Shown here piece by piece: positions 36,803 through 45,851 of a stretch of 64,000 nt of DNA. Below the pieces are notes generated by a model. It was not told where the DNA came from. It made no database searches and was given only the letters and a program-made list of their open reading frames with translations. The stretch's first letter is position 1. Each line of letters begins with the position of its first letter. The stretch lies in NCBI RefSeq assembly GCF_000428525.1, contig NZ_AUAC01000004.1, positions 1 to 64,000 of the forward strand, written 5' to 3'. This stretch comes from Hellea balneolensis DSM 19091. GTDB taxonomy: Bacteria > Pseudomonadota > Alphaproteobacteria > Caulobacterales > Maricaulaceae. The translations under genes were made by a program, and so were the position numbers.

Positions 36803-37962
36803 GCGAAATACCGCCGAAGCACGTCCTTATAAATTGCAGTGAGTGTCAAGATATCGGCAACATCCACACGCTCATTCACCTTATGCATGGTCGCGCCGAC
36901 GAGTCCAAACTCAGCAACAGGCGCATAATTTGTGATGAAACGCGCATCCGACGTTCCGCCCGATGTGGAGAGTTTAGGACGCTGGCCCAAAACGGATTCA
37001 GCGGCATCTTGCAAAATATCGGTTAGCTTGCCGGGCGGGGTTAAAAAACTCTCACCAGAAACGCGGATGTTAATATCGATGCTGCCGTCAAAGCCCGCGC
37101 GAGCCTCCTCTAATACACCTTCAACCCATTCCGTCAGGCTTGCGCCGCTATGAGCGACATTAAAGCGGATGTTGAATCGCGCGCGCGCTGTTTCAGGAAT
37201 CATATTCTCTGTCGGATTGCCGACATCCACCGTTGTGATTTCCAGATTGGAAGGCTGAAAGAATTCAGAGCCATCATCCAAGTGCCGGGATTGCAACATA
37301 CCCAAAATACCCAATAATGTCGGAACGGGGTTTACGGCCAAATGCGGATAGGCAACATGGCCTTGATGGCCCGTCACAGTAAGATCTGCATTAAAAGATC
37401 CTCGGCGTCCGTTCTTGACCATCTCGCCCATTTGGTTGGGATTGGTCGGTTCACCGACAAGACAGTGATCAATTTTCTCGCCCGCCTCATCAATTGCGAC
37501 AAGCAGCTTTTTCGTCCCGTTAATGGCGGGACCCTCCTCGTCGCCCGTAATGAGAAAACTAATTGAGCCCTCGGGAGTCCAGCCGCTAAAGAGCAGGTCT
37601 GACACCGCCCCCACAAAGGCCGCAATCGCGCCCTTCATATCCGCTGCGCCGCGCCCAAGAAGCTGCCCCTCTTTGACTTGCCCGGCAAAAGGGTCTTGGG
37701 CCCATTTGGCGGCGTCTCCTGCCGGAACCACATCAGTATGACCCGCAAAACAAAAATTCGGGGCAATGGTGCCGAGCCTTGCATAGAGATTATCGACCCG
37801 ATCTGCGCCCTTGCCAAAGGGGTAACGCTTGCAGTTGAAACCCATCGCCTCCAATTCATGTTGCAGCGTGTCCAGCGCCCCGGCATCCGCAGGCGTTACA
37901 GAAGGCCGCTTAATCAGCGCAGCTGCAAAATTAACAGGGTCAATAGGTGATAGTGTTGTCAT
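36799..37962 (-). CDS. dapE: succinyl-diaminopimelate desuccinylase
   Basis: Hydrolyses N-succinyl-LL-DAP to LL-DAP in lysine and peptidoglycan synthesis. 387 residues. M20 metallopeptidase with metal ligands in [20 protein letters not shown] and [11 protein letters not shown], and the C-terminal metal-binding [12 protein letters not shown]. Near truA and fmt as in relatives, but on the other strand and separated by about 5 kb. Confidence 0.97.
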   Translation of the reverse strand: MTTLSPIDPVNFAAALIKRPSVTPADAGALDTLQHELEAMGFNCKRYPFGKGADRVDNLYARLGTIAPNFCFAGHTDVVPAGDAAKWAQDPFAGQVKEGQLLGRGAADMKGAIAAFVGAVSDLLFSGWTPEGSISFLITGDEEGPAINGTKKLLVAIDEAGEKIDHCLVGEPTNPNQMGEMVKNGRRGSFNADLTVTGHQGHVAYPHLAVNPVPTLLGILGMLQSRHLDDGSEFFQPSNLEITTVDVGNPTENMIPETARARFNIRFNVAHSGASLTEWVEGVLEEARAGFDGSIDINIRVSGESFLTPPGKLTDILQDAAESVLGQRPKLSTSGGTSDARFITNYAPVAEFGLVGATMHKVNERVDVADILTLTAIYKDVLRRYFA

Positions 37963-38015
37963 GGTGATTGCGTTAAAGCGGGGATATCGATTTATTGCAA
38001 GACAGAGATTGCCAC

Positions 38016-38480
38016 ATGCCGAAAATCAATCTTGATGATGTGCCTGAAACAAACGGCACAAATTATCCTACCCCTTACGACAGTCCTTGCATTTCGCGGC
38101 GGAAAAAGGCCATTAGCGATGCAAGCCGGCTGACACAATTTGGCGCGCATATTATTACATTGCCACCCGGCGCGTGGAGTTCTCAGCGCCATTGGTACAG
38201 CGCCGAAGATGAACTGGTTTACATCATAAAAGGCTCGCCGCTTTTTATTGATGAAAAGGGCGAGACGAGACTTAACCCCGGCGACATCACCGCTCATCCC
38301 GCAGGCGACGAAAATGGGCACCATATGAAAAATGATACAAATGAGGATGTGCAGTTTCTAATTATCGGCACACGCAACCCTGTAGAGGATCATGCGCATT
38401 ATCCCGATATCGACCTGGACCTTCCCGCAAACGGCCCGGCCGAACGTCACTACCGAAGAAAAGACGGACGTCCGTATTAA
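38016..38480 (+). CDS. cupin domain protein
   Basis: A 154-residue single cupin. The two cupin motifs are [20 protein letters not shown] and [16 protein letters not shown], with candidate metal ligands H, E and H. A dioxygenase, isomerase or storage function cannot be decided. The start at 38016 (MPKINLDDV) is the more family-like choice. The gene converges with msrA, and their ends overlap by 4 bases. Confidence 0.82.
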   Translation: MPKINLDDVPETNGTNYPTPYDSPCISRRKKAISDASRLTQFGAHIITLPPGAWSSQRHWYSAEDELVYIIKGSPLFIDEKGETRLNPGDITAHPAGDENGHHMKNDTNEDVQFLIIGTRNPVEDHAHYPDIDLDLPANGPAERHYRRKDGRPY

Positions 38481-39082
38481 ACTGCTGCGCGCTCTGGCAG
38501 ATGACAGACAATGCCTGTGGGGCCGTGCATGCAATAGCCTTGCGGGTTTTTGGCTAAATATTGCTGATGATAATCCTCTGCCGCAAAATAGGTCGGGGCG
38601 TCGCGGAGTTCTGTTGTGACGGGACGGCCGTACGCTTCAGCATAGCGGTCAGAGGCCTCTTTGGCGCGGCGGGCTTGATCATCATTATAAGTAAAAATCG
38701 CGCTGCGATATTGCGGCCCCATATCATTGCCTTGGCGATTGCCTTGAGTTGGGTCATGATTTTCGAAAAACACTTTTAGGATTTCATCAAAAGAGATGAC
38801 TTTAGGGTCGTAAACCACATGCACCATTTCGGCGTGACCTGTGGTTCCGGTACAGGTTTTTTTATAATCAGGGTCGGTGGTGTGACCGCCAGCATAGCCA
38901 ACAGAGGTCACATGTACACCGTCCAGTTTCCATAAGATCCGCTCTGCACCCCAAAAACAGCCCATGCCGAGCTGCACTTGCTCTGTCCCGTCAGGAAAGC
39001 CGCTAAACATCTCTTTTCGGTTTACGAAATGAGATGTTGTTTCGCAAAGATCATTTTGGAAATTTTGGATGTCATGCGCCAT
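38477..39082 (-). CDS. msrA: peptide-methionine (S)-S-oxide reductase
   Basis: Repairs oxidised methionine. 201 residues. The catalytic GCFWGAE is at about residue 41, with the substrate segments AGGHTTDPDYKKTCTG.TGHAE and DPTQ.NRQGNDMGPQYRSAIF. It is the last gene of an operon with the N-formylglutamate amidohydrolase-like and YbdK-like genes. Confidence 0.96.
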   Translation of the reverse strand: MAHDIQNFQNDLCETTSHFVNRKEMFSGFPDGTEQVQLGMGCFWGAERILWKLDGVHVTSVGYAGGHTTDPDYKKTCTGTTGHAEMVHVVYDPKVISFDEILKVFFENHDPTQGNRQGNDMGPQYRSAIFTYNDDQARRAKEASDRYAEAYGRPVTTELRDAPTYFAAEDYHQQYLAKNPQGYCMHGPTGIVCHLPERAAV

Positions 39083-39093
39083 GAAAAAACTCC

Positions 39094-39855
39094 TTAAGGG
39101 CTGATAATATCAATACGGTTTCGATTGAAGAGCGGTTCAAGCCGTCCGGCCAAAACCTTCGCAATATCAATCGCCTTATCTTCTGTGTCGATATGGTCTT
39201 GGCGAATCTCGATTGCAAGATGGCGCAATCCTCTAGGCGCAACATGCGCATCAATGGTATGGTTAAGGTCATGCGCGGAATAGGGCTCATTCATACCGAT
39301 TGTGAAATTACGCCCCAAACGCATAAACATTTCACGTAGCTGTTCCGCGCTATCTTCATCATGCTTGACCAGAAGGCCAATATCGAGAAGGCGGTAATCC
39401 CCCAAGTCCGGCTTGGCAGTGAAACTGTGAACAGAGAGCACAAGCGGGTCACTCATCGCTTCAAGTGAACGGCCCAAGGCCTCATGATAAGGATCATAAA
39501 AGCGCTCAACGCGATCACGCCGCTGCGTATCCGTTAGATTTTCATTACCTGGGATCAGTGTGCCATCACTCACAACGGGAATGAGCCCCGGCATGTCGAG
39601 ACTGCGGTTTAAGTCAATCACGAGACGCGAAACCCCCGCGAGCTGTCCGCCGCAACCAAAATGCGCGCAAAGTTCGCGCACAATTATTTCAGTCCCGATG
39701 TCCCAGGCTATATGCCGGGTCAGATCGTTCCCTGTCAGCCCAAGATCATTAAGCTCCGCAGGAATATGCTTGGACGCATGATCGCCAAATACAAAAAGGG
39801 GCGTCTCTTTAGTGGAATTGATTTTGTGATATGCGCTCGTCATATCGGGTGTCAT
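39094..39855 (-). CDS. N-formylglutamate amidohydrolase family protein
   Basis: A 253-residue protein. FVFGDHASKHIPAEL, TRHIAWDIG, LVIDLNRSLDMPGLIP, LVLSVHSF and LAIEIRQDHI are family blocks of N-formylglutamate amidohydrolases with likely zinc ligands. The substrate may be N-formylglutamate or a related N-acyl amino acid. 29 bases after the YbdK-like gene and 11 bases before msrA, so one operon; the YbdK neighbour supports a role in amino-acid or small-peptide chemistry. Confidence 0.85.
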   Translation of the reverse strand: MTPDMTSAYHKINSTKETPLFVFGDHASKHIPAELNDLGLTGNDLTRHIAWDIGTEIIVRELCAHFGCGGQLAGVSRLVIDLNRSLDMPGLIPVVSDGTLIPGNENLTDTQRRDRVERFYDPYHEALGRSLEAMSDPLVLSVHSFTAKPDLGDYRLLDIGLLVKHDEDSAEQLREMFMRLGRNFTIGMNEPYSAHDLNHTIDAHVAPRGLRHLAIEIRQDHIDTEDKAIDIAKVLAGRLEPLFNRNRIDIISP

Positions 39856-39884
39856 ATCAAAGTCTGACCGCTTGGCTAGTCGTC

Positions 39885-41012
39885 TTATAGACCTTCTACA
39901 GTTTCTGCGACTAATTGATCGACAACGAGTTTCAAAGCCTCGCGTTTACGGATGCCCTTGGCCGTTTCAGCCTCATAGGTGTTGAGTTGGCGGCAAGCAC
40001 TCGACCCATAGCGCAAAATATCGCGTGCGCGGTAAACTTCGTCCAAACAGCCCAAAGCCTGCGCGTCTTCGGCGACCCATTCGATAAGCTCTTCCAGAAG
40101 GTCCGGGAACGGCACCACATCGCCTCGGCCCAGATCAATAAGCCCGCCCGTGACGCCATGCCGTTGCGCCATCCAGCGATTCTCCTCTATCAGAAAAGCG
40201 GGATAAACCCGCCATTTCATATTGGTCTCTTTCAAGCGCAATATACGCCGCGTGAGGGATTGGTAAATCGCGGCCACAGTCATCGCATCCTCAAGCCGCG
40301 TGCAGATATCACAGACCCGCATTTCAAGCGTTGGGAACTTGGCTGATGGGCGAATATCCCACCAAATTTTCGAACTGTCCTCAATCGCGCCCGCTTTTAT
40401 AATGGTATTGATCAAGCGCTCATATTCTCCAAAGCTATCTAGCTCTTCAGGGATTCCTGTGCGCGGCATGCCGTCAAAAACTGAGAGCCGGTATGACTTC
40501 ATGCCCATTTGCCGACCTTCCCAAAAGGGCGAACTGGTTGTCAGAGCCAACATATGCGGGAGGAAGTAGCGCATCTGATTTTGCACATCGATCCGATGCT
40601 CTGGATTCTCAAGCCTAATATGGACATGCATCCCGCATATCATCATCCGCCGTATCGCGCCCTGCATGTCAGCATCGAGCCGCTCATATCTGTCGCCCTC
40701 AGTCGCTTGCTGTGTTTTCCAAGGCGTGAATGGATGGGTCGAAGCCGCCATCAAGCGCATATCATGGTCTTTGGCAATTTTCGCAATCGTGCCGCGTAAA
40801 TCCGCAATCTCTGCCCGCGCCTCCCCGACGGTCGCGCATATACCTGTTGCGATTTCAATTTGGCATCGCAAAAATTCCGGCGTGACTCGCTCGCCAATGC
40901 GTTCACGGCAAATGTTCATAAAGCCTTTGGGCGGATTTTTGACGGCGGCCCGAGTTTCTGGATTGACAAGAAGATACTCTTCTTCGACCCCAATTGTTAA
41001 TGCCTCATCCAT
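39885..41012 (-). CDS. YbdK-type carboxylate-amine ligase (GCS2 family)
   Basis: A 375-residue ATP-dependent ligase related to glutamate-cysteine ligase type 2. IGVEEEYLLVNPET starts the family, followed by MRLMAASTHPF, CGMHVHI and DIRPSAKFPTLEMRVCD. It probably joins a carboxylate to an amine; gamma-glutamylcysteine formation is weak in E. coli YbdK. The start at 41012 follows GGAGGG. First gene of the operon with the N-formylglutamate amidohydrolase-like protein and msrA. Confidence 0.9.
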   Translation of the reverse strand: MDEALTIGVEEEYLLVNPETRAAVKNPPKGFMNICRERIGERVTPEFLRCQIEIATGICATVGEARAEIADLRGTIAKIAKDHDMRLMAASTHPFTPWKTQQATEGDRYERLDADMQGAIRRMMICGMHVHIRLENPEHRIDVQNQMRYFLPHMLALTTSSPFWEGRQMGMKSYRLSVFDGMPRTGIPEELDSFGEYERLINTIIKAGAIEDSSKIWWDIRPSAKFPTLEMRVCDICTRLEDAMTVAAIYQSLTRRILRLKETNMKWRVYPAFLIEENRWMAQRHGVTGGLIDLGRGDVVPFPDLLEELIEWVAEDAQALGCLDEVYRARDILRYGSSACRQLNTYEAETAKGIRKREALKLVVDQLVAETVEGL

Positions 41013-41119
41013 AAGCCCTCCAAGGATAAGGCTAGCAAGTGAATTTAAAGATGTCGAATCATCGCTTTGGGCTTGAGAAAGCCGAGACTTCACGATATAG
41101 GCCGCGCCTGACTGGCACT

Positions 41120-41162
41120 GGTGAGGTGGCGCATATAATCCCTTTGGGGTTTAAGGCGCACC
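41120..41162 (+). repeat. partial copy of the tRNA-Ser 5' half
   Basis: GGTGAGGTGGC (41120-41130) and GGTTTAAGGCGCAC (41149-41162) match the 5' half of the tRNA-Ser gene that begins at 41253, but with 18 other bases, including TATAAT, between the blocks. The copy lacks the anticodon arm and 3' half, so it is not a functional tRNA. It may be a duplication remnant or a trace of recombination at the tRNA. Confidence 0.6.
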
Positions 41163-41166
41163 GCCC

Positions 41167-41183
41167 GTCCGCCATAGGCGGAC
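41167..41183. repeat. perfect hairpin GTCCGCC/GGCGGAC
   Basis: Two 7-bp arms with a 3-base loop between the tRNA fragment and the tRNA-Ser gene. Further imperfect palindromes (GAGAAGCG with CGCTTTTCTC near 41193-41215; ACCCC with GGGGT near 41217-41239) follow, so the whole gap is rich in repeats of REP type. Confidence 0.55.
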
Positions 41184-41252
41184 AAACATTTAGAGAGAAG
41201 CGTGCGCTTTTCTCAAACCCCTCGGGTCTTCTCGGGGTGACATAGCTTCAGA

Positions 41253-41343
41253 GGTGAGGTGGCCGAGTGGTTTAAGGCGCACGCTTGGAAAGCGTGTTTA
41301 GGTTAATAGCCTAACGTGGGTTCGAATCCCATCCTCACCTCCA
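41253..41343 (+). tRNA. tRNA-Ser (anticodon GGA)
   Basis: Type II tRNA. The acceptor stem GGTGAGG (41253-41259) pairs with CCTCACC (41333-41339). The anticodon stem CACGC/GCGTG encloses TTGGAAA, giving anticodon GGA (serine, TCC/TCT). A variable arm (TTAGGTTAATAGCCTAA) and the T arm GTGGGTTCGAATCCCAT follow. CCA is encoded at 41341-41343. The discriminator base reads T where G is usual for tRNA-Ser. Confidence 0.93.
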
Positions 41344-41346
41344 GCT

Positions 41347-41417
41347 GTCAAAAATACCGTTTGAGCGAAGCGGGGACTGTTCCTGCCTACGCAGGAATGA
41401 GCGGAGGTATTTTTGAC
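41347..41417. repeat. nested palindromic element next to tRNA-Ser
   Basis: Outer arms GTCAAAAATACC (41347-41358) and GGTATTTTTGAC (41406-41417) are a perfect 12-bp inverted repeat. Inside is TTCCTGC-CTAC-GCAGGAA (41380-41397). The structure, 71 bases, looks like a REP or small MITE-like element placed 3 bases after the tRNA CCA end. It could also terminate the tRNA transcript. Confidence 0.65.
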
Positions 41418-41474
41418 GCATCTCTCAACAAGCGCCAAACTCGACTCTCTCTCAAAATGAGTTAAACCAAAACC

Positions 41475-42653
41475 ATGCCTACAACTTTCGACATCATCAT
41501 CATCGGCGCGGGAGCTGCTGGCCTGATGTGCGGCGCTGTTGCTGGCGCTCGCGGGAAATCAGTGCTCATTATCGACCACGCGAAAAAAGCTGGAGAGAAG
41601 ATCCGAATATCCGGTGGAGGGCGTTGTAATTTCACCAATATTCATTGTGGGCCTGATAACTTCATTTCCCAAAACCCGCATTTCGCAAAATCAGCGCTAT
41701 CACGCTACACGCCCTATGATTTTATTGACCTCGTGGAGCGTTATAAAATTGACTTTCATGAAAAGACCAAAGGACAGCTTTTTTGTGATGGGCGTAGTCA
41801 GCAGATTATCGATATGTTACTCGCGGAATGTGACAATGCGGGGAATGAGATACGTCTCTCGACAGAGGTGCTGGGCATAGAGAAATTTGAAAGTGGTTTT
41901 GTTGTGACGACAAATCATCAATCGCTTAATGTTGATAAGGTTGTCATTGCCTGCGGCGGCCCATCAATTCCGAAAATGGGGGCGAGTAGCTATGGCTATA
42001 AAGTCGCCGAACAATTTGGTCTCGGCATCATCAAGCCCAAACCTGCCCTTGTCCCGCTGACCTTTACCGACGGGTTGAAAGAACCACTCAAAGCGCTGGC
42101 GGGTGTCAGTACCGAAAGCCGCGTCTATCATCCCGATGCCAGTTTTGACGAAGCCCTGCTCTTCACCCACCGCGGATTATCAGGGCCCGCGATTTTACAA
42201 ATCAGCTCTTATTGGAATGCAGGTGATGCAATTAGTGTGAACTTGGCACCAAAGACGGATATATTGAGCGCGCTTCAAGAGGCTCGCCTCTCTGCTCCGC
42301 GCAAAAGCCCCAAAGTGTGGCTTTCGCAATACCTGCCAGAGCGCTTGGCGGAATATGTAGCGAGCCATATCAAACAGCTTCGACTAGCCGATATGAGCGA
42401 CGCGGCGCTCGCCAATCTCGCGCTAATGGTCAATGCGTGGCATGTTAAACCTGCAGGTACAGAAGGCTTCCGCACCGCCGAAGTCACTAAAGGCGGGGTT
42501 GATACGAATGAGCTGTCTTCGAAAACAATGGAAGCCAAAAATGTGCCGGGTCTCTATTTTATTGGCGAAGTTGTGGACGTGACGGGCCATCTCGGCGGGC
42601 ATAATTTCCAATGGGCCTGGGCAAGCGGGACCGCATGCGGGGAAGCCATCTAG
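41475..42653 (+). CDS. HI0933/YhiN-family flavoprotein oxidoreductase
   Basis: A 392-residue FAD-binding protein. The GAGAAGLMCG dinucleotide motif is at about 10-19, AGEKIRISGGGRCNFTN is the family signature at about 40-56, and GEVVDVTGHLGGHNFQWAWASG stands near the C-terminus. Often called aminoacetone oxidase-like; the reaction is unproven. Converges with the TauE-like gene with a 4-base overlap at the ends. Confidence 0.9.
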   Translation: MPTTFDIIIIGAGAAGLMCGAVAGARGKSVLIIDHAKKAGEKIRISGGGRCNFTNIHCGPDNFISQNPHFAKSALSRYTPYDFIDLVERYKIDFHEKTKGQLFCDGRSQQIIDMLLAECDNAGNEIRLSTEVLGIEKFESGFVVTTNHQSLNVDKVVIACGGPSIPKMGASSYGYKVAEQFGLGIIKPKPALVPLTFTDGLKEPLKALAGVSTESRVYHPDASFDEALLFTHRGLSGPAILQISSYWNAGDAISVNLAPKTDILSALQEARLSAPRKSPKVWLSQYLPERLAEYVASHIKQLRLADMSDAALANLALMVNAWHVKPAGTEGFRTAEVTKGGVDTNELSSKTMEAKNVPGLYFIGEVVDVTGHLGGHNFQWAWASGTACGEAI

Positions 42654-43393
42654 GCTAGGCCATCCCAGAGCAATTTCACCCCGACTGCAAAAATCAGTCC
42701 ATATAGAATCCGATAAAAGACATCTTGGTCGATGCGCTTAATCAACCAAACCCCTATCAGAACGCCTATGGGTGCGAGCGGTATTAGGATGAAAGATGTG
42801 GTCAGATTGGCTTTATCAAATTGTCCTAGCATCGCATAGGGGAGAAGTTTGACGAAATTTACGACAAAAAAGAACATTACCGCTGTCCCGGCATAAATGC
42901 GTTTTTCCAAACCCTGCGGAATAGCATAGGCTTGAAAAGGCGGCCCGCCGGCATGCGCTATAAAGCTCGTAAAGCCTGCCGCAATGCCGGATATCATACC
43001 GAGCGGTTTATTGCCGACAATCATATCTTCCCGGCCCGTTGGTTTGAGAACGGCATAAATAGGAAACAATACCGCAATCAGTCCGACACAAATGCGGACA
43101 AATTGATCATCGACATAAGCCGCAAAGCGCCACGCTGCTAAAATTCCCAATATTGCCCCGGGCAGCATCAGAATAAGCAGGCGCTTATCCCAATGTTTAC
43201 GGTATGACCACACGCTCACCCAATCCATGACAATAAGGATAGGCAACATAATCCCTGCCGCTTGGACAGGGGAAATCGTCAGGGCCATTAGAGGAACCGC
43301 CAGAAGTGCCAATCCACCAAAACCACCCTTGGAAATACCTGTAATAATTACGGAGATAACAGCCGTGACCCAAAATAGCGGATTATCAATCAT
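42650..43393 (-). CDS. TauE/SafE-family sulfite/organosulfonate exporter-like protein
   Basis: A 247-residue protein with eight hydrophobic segments. GISKGGFGGLALLAVPLMAL near the N-terminus and FTSFIAHAGGPPFQAYAI in the second half are TSUP-family marks. Probable anion exporter or importer. No sulfur-oxidation genes are nearby. It diverges from pxpA, and 61 bases separate the starts. Confidence 0.87.
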   Translation of the reverse strand: MIDNPLFWVTAVISVIITGISKGGFGGLALLAVPLMALTISPVQAAGIMLPILIVMDWVSVWSYRKHWDKRLLILMLPGAILGILAAWRFAAYVDDQFVRICVGLIAVLFPIYAVLKPTGREDMIVGNKPLGMISGIAAGFTSFIAHAGGPPFQAYAIPQGLEKRIYAGTAVMFFFVVNFVKLLPYAMLGQFDKANLTTSFILIPLAPIGVLIGVWLIKRIDQDVFYRILYGLIFAVGVKLLWDGLA

Positions 43394-43454
43394 ATCTTCT
43401 CTTGCGCTTCAAATCAGGCATTTTCAATTACGATTTTGCTGTTAGTAACGTCAT

Positions 43455-44234
43455 ATGAGATCAATTGATTTGAACGCAGATCTGGGCGAAGCTGATAATG
43501 CGGAATGGGCGCGCAATGAAGCGGAGATGCTGCTCTATATTTCCTCGGCTAATATCGCTTGTGGGGGACATGCAGGGACGCGAAAATCAATGCGCCATAT
43601 GGTGCGCGGGGCCAAAGAACATGGCGTCTTAATTGGCGCGCACCCATCCTGTCCTGACAAGGCGAATTTTGGCCGAAAGTCAATGAAGCTCGGTAAAGAT
43701 ATATTGGCTGAAGAGCTTAAATCTTCTCTTCTGGAACAGATCACAACACTTGCCGAAATCGCGGCGGAAGAAGAGAGTTTTATTTCTTATGTGAAACCGC
43801 ATGGGGCGCTGTACAATGATGCTGTGAATGACACACAAATGGCTGAACTGATTGCAGAAATTATCACGGCGATGGACTCGCAGTTAATTATGATGGGCGC
43901 TCCGAATAGCGAAATGGGGCGCGCAGCGGAGCGATATGGATTATCATTTATCCCTGAGGGTTTCATTGACCGCCGCTATACCGATAAAGGCCATTTGCAA
44001 AGCCGCTCTATCGACGGCGCAGTCATCGAGGATCAAAAAGCGCGGCTTATTCAAGCGAAAAAACTTATTACAATGCAAAGCGTGACGACGGCCTCCGGTA
44101 AGTCTCTGCCTATCAAGGTCAAGACTTTATGCTTACACGGCGACAGCTCAGGCGCGGTTGAAACTGCGCGTCTCGTGCGCCGCGAAATAGAAGCTCTTGG
44201 TATTTCGGTAAAGGCTTTCGCCCATGTCCATTAA
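43455..44234 (+). CDS. pxpA: 5-oxoprolinase subunit A
   Basis: LamB/YcsF family, 259 residues. SIDLNADLGEAD, ANIACGGHAG and VKPHGALYN (about 107-115) are the family blocks. With PxpB and PxpC it hydrolyses 5-oxoproline (pyroglutamate) to glutamate using ATP. 5-oxoproline arises by spontaneous cyclisation of glutamine or glutathione turnover. The pxpB start overlaps the end of this gene by 11 bases, so pxpABC is one operon. Confidence 0.95.
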   Translation: MRSIDLNADLGEADNAEWARNEAEMLLYISSANIACGGHAGTRKSMRHMVRGAKEHGVLIGAHPSCPDKANFGRKSMKLGKDILAEELKSSLLEQITTLAEIAAEEESFISYVKPHGALYNDAVNDTQMAELIAEIITAMDSQLIMMGAPNSEMGRAAERYGLSFIPEGFIDRRYTDKGHLQSRSIDGAVIEDQKARLIQAKKLITMQSVTTASGKSLPIKVKTLCLHGDSSGAVETARLVRREIEALGISVKAFAHVH

Positions 44235-44895
44235 GGCTCCTGAAATTCGGCGATATGGCGACAGCGCCATTCTTATTGATTATGACGTCCCGGGCTACTC
44301 CGACCGAGTGCATACGCGGCTTAACCATCTGGCCAAAACCTTAAGAGCTCAGACAATATGGCAAGAGGTCGTCCCCAGTTATAAAAGTATTTTATGTGTG
44401 TTCGATCTCTCGGCGCTGTCATTAGATGACGCCTGCAAAAAAATAGATGACACGCTTAAAAAGCTCTCAAGGTCACCCAGAACAAAGGGCAAGGTCATTG
44501 AAATCCCAGTGGTCTATGGGGGGCGTTACGGCCCTGATATGGCGGCGATTAAAAAGTCCAGTGGCCTCACGCAATCAGAAGTTATCGACCTGCATAGCGG
44601 ACAGGATTACCGCGTATGCATGATGGGGTTTATTCCTGGTTTTTGCTTTCTCTCAGAAGTCCCAAAAGCCCTACAACATCCCCGCTATGATACCCCCCGC
44701 GCCTCCGTTCCAGCTGGGTCTGTTGGTATTGCAGGATGGCAAACCGGGATTTACGGTCTCGACAGCCCTGGCGGCTGGCAAATCATAGGGCGCACGCCGC
44801 TAAAGCTTTTTGATAAGACACGGGAAAACCTGTTTTTAATGGAAGCTGGTGACACACTTCGCTTTATTCCGTCTTCCAAGGCGCTGTTTTCATGA
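44224..44895 (+). CDS. pxpB: 5-oxoprolinase subunit B
   Basis: KipI-like, 223 residues. The C-terminal part has MGFIPGFCFLSEVPKALQHP, TPRASVPAGSVGIAG and DSPGGWQIIGRTP, the AHS1 domain signatures. It forms the catalytic pair with PxpC. The start overlaps pxpA and the stop overlaps pxpC by 4 bases. Confidence 0.95.
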   Translation: MSIKAPEIRRYGDSAILIDYDVPGYSDRVHTRLNHLAKTLRAQTIWQEVVPSYKSILCVFDLSALSLDDACKKIDDTLKKLSRSPRTKGKVIEIPVVYGGRYGPDMAAIKKSSGLTQSEVIDLHSGQDYRVCMMGFIPGFCFLSEVPKALQHPRYDTPRASVPAGSVGIAGWQTGIYGLDSPGGWQIIGRTPLKLFDKTRENLFLMEAGDTLRFIPSSKALFS

Positions 44896-45827
44896 TTGAG
44901 GTTTTAAATGGAGGCACACGCGCCACCATCCAGGATGCGGGCAGGCCCGGTTATCGCCACTTAGGTATTCCGCAAAGCGGGGCCGCTGATAAGCTATGTT
45001 TTGCACTTGCCAATTGGATGGCGGGAAACAGATGGGATGCCCCCGCTATAGAATGCGCACTTGGAGGGCTTCACTTACGTTTTAATGAGCCCACAACCAT
45101 TGCCCTTGCTGGGGCAGAGATGTGGGCGCAAATTAACGGACAAAATGTCAAAAACTTTAGCGCCATGCGCGTTGAAAAAGGGGATATTCTAACGCTGAGT
45201 TTCGCGCGTGACGGCTGCCGTGCATATATCGCGATTGCGGGCGGGCTTAAGATTGCGGAATTTATGGGTAGTGCGTCAACCTATCTCCCCGCTGAATTTG
45301 GCGGCTTTGAGGGCCGGGCTCTGCGCACAGGCGACACCCTCGCAATAAGCAACAGGCCCCGTGAAGCCCCACGCAAAATCCCGCAAGGCTATACACCGCG
45401 CCTCTCACGCCACATTGTCCTTCGCGCCCGCTCCGCCGCAGAATGGGAGACATTGGATAAGCCCAGTCAAAGACATTTATTTGTCAGTCCGTTTCATGCC
45501 AGTGCGGCTACGGATCGTATGGGATCTCGCTTGCGCGGCGACCGCATTAAAACCGCTAAAAACCTGTCCATGACCAGTTCCCCGCTTTTGCCCGGTACAC
45601 TACAAGTACCTCCTGACGGGCAGCCTATCCTCATGTTGGTTGATGGGCATTGCACGGGAGGTTACCCCCGCGCCTTGCAAATCATTCGCGCTGACCTGTG
45701 GCTTTTGGGACAGATTGCGCCAGGATCACAAGTCAGTTTTCGCCGCTGTTTCACAGAACAACCTCCCCAAATATTACAGGCACGCAACAGCTTTTACGGC
45801 GGACTGATAGACGGGTTTGCCTTTTAA
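44892..45827 (+). CDS. pxpC: 5-oxoprolinase subunit C
   Basis: KipA-like, 311 residues. N-terminal TIQDAGRPGYRHLGIPQSGAADK and C-terminal DGHCTGGYPRALQIIRADLW are AHS2/biotin-dependent carboxyltransferase-like marks. With PxpAB completes an ATP-dependent oxoprolinase in the cytoplasm. Followed 24 bases later by the pabB fusion gene on the same strand. Confidence 0.95.
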   Translation: MIEVLNGGTRATIQDAGRPGYRHLGIPQSGAADKLCFALANWMAGNRWDAPAIECALGGLHLRFNEPTTIALAGAEMWAQINGQNVKNFSAMRVEKGDILTLSFARDGCRAYIAIAGGLKIAEFMGSASTYLPAEFGGFEGRALRTGDTLAISNRPREAPRKIPQGYTPRLSRHIVLRARSAAEWETLDKPSQRHLFVSPFHASAATDRMGSRLRGDRIKTAKNLSMTSSPLLPGTLQVPPDGQPILMLVDGHCTGGYPRALQIIRADLWLLGQIAPGSQVSFRRCFTEQPPQILQARNSFYGGLIDGFAF

Positions 45828-45851
45828 GGCGTCCACGTCTAAGCGGCCATT

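Noticed and set aside
41253-41417. An integrated genomic island at tRNA-Ser
   Set aside because: No integrase gene and no 3'-end tRNA duplication are seen; only a partial 5' copy and small palindromes are present.
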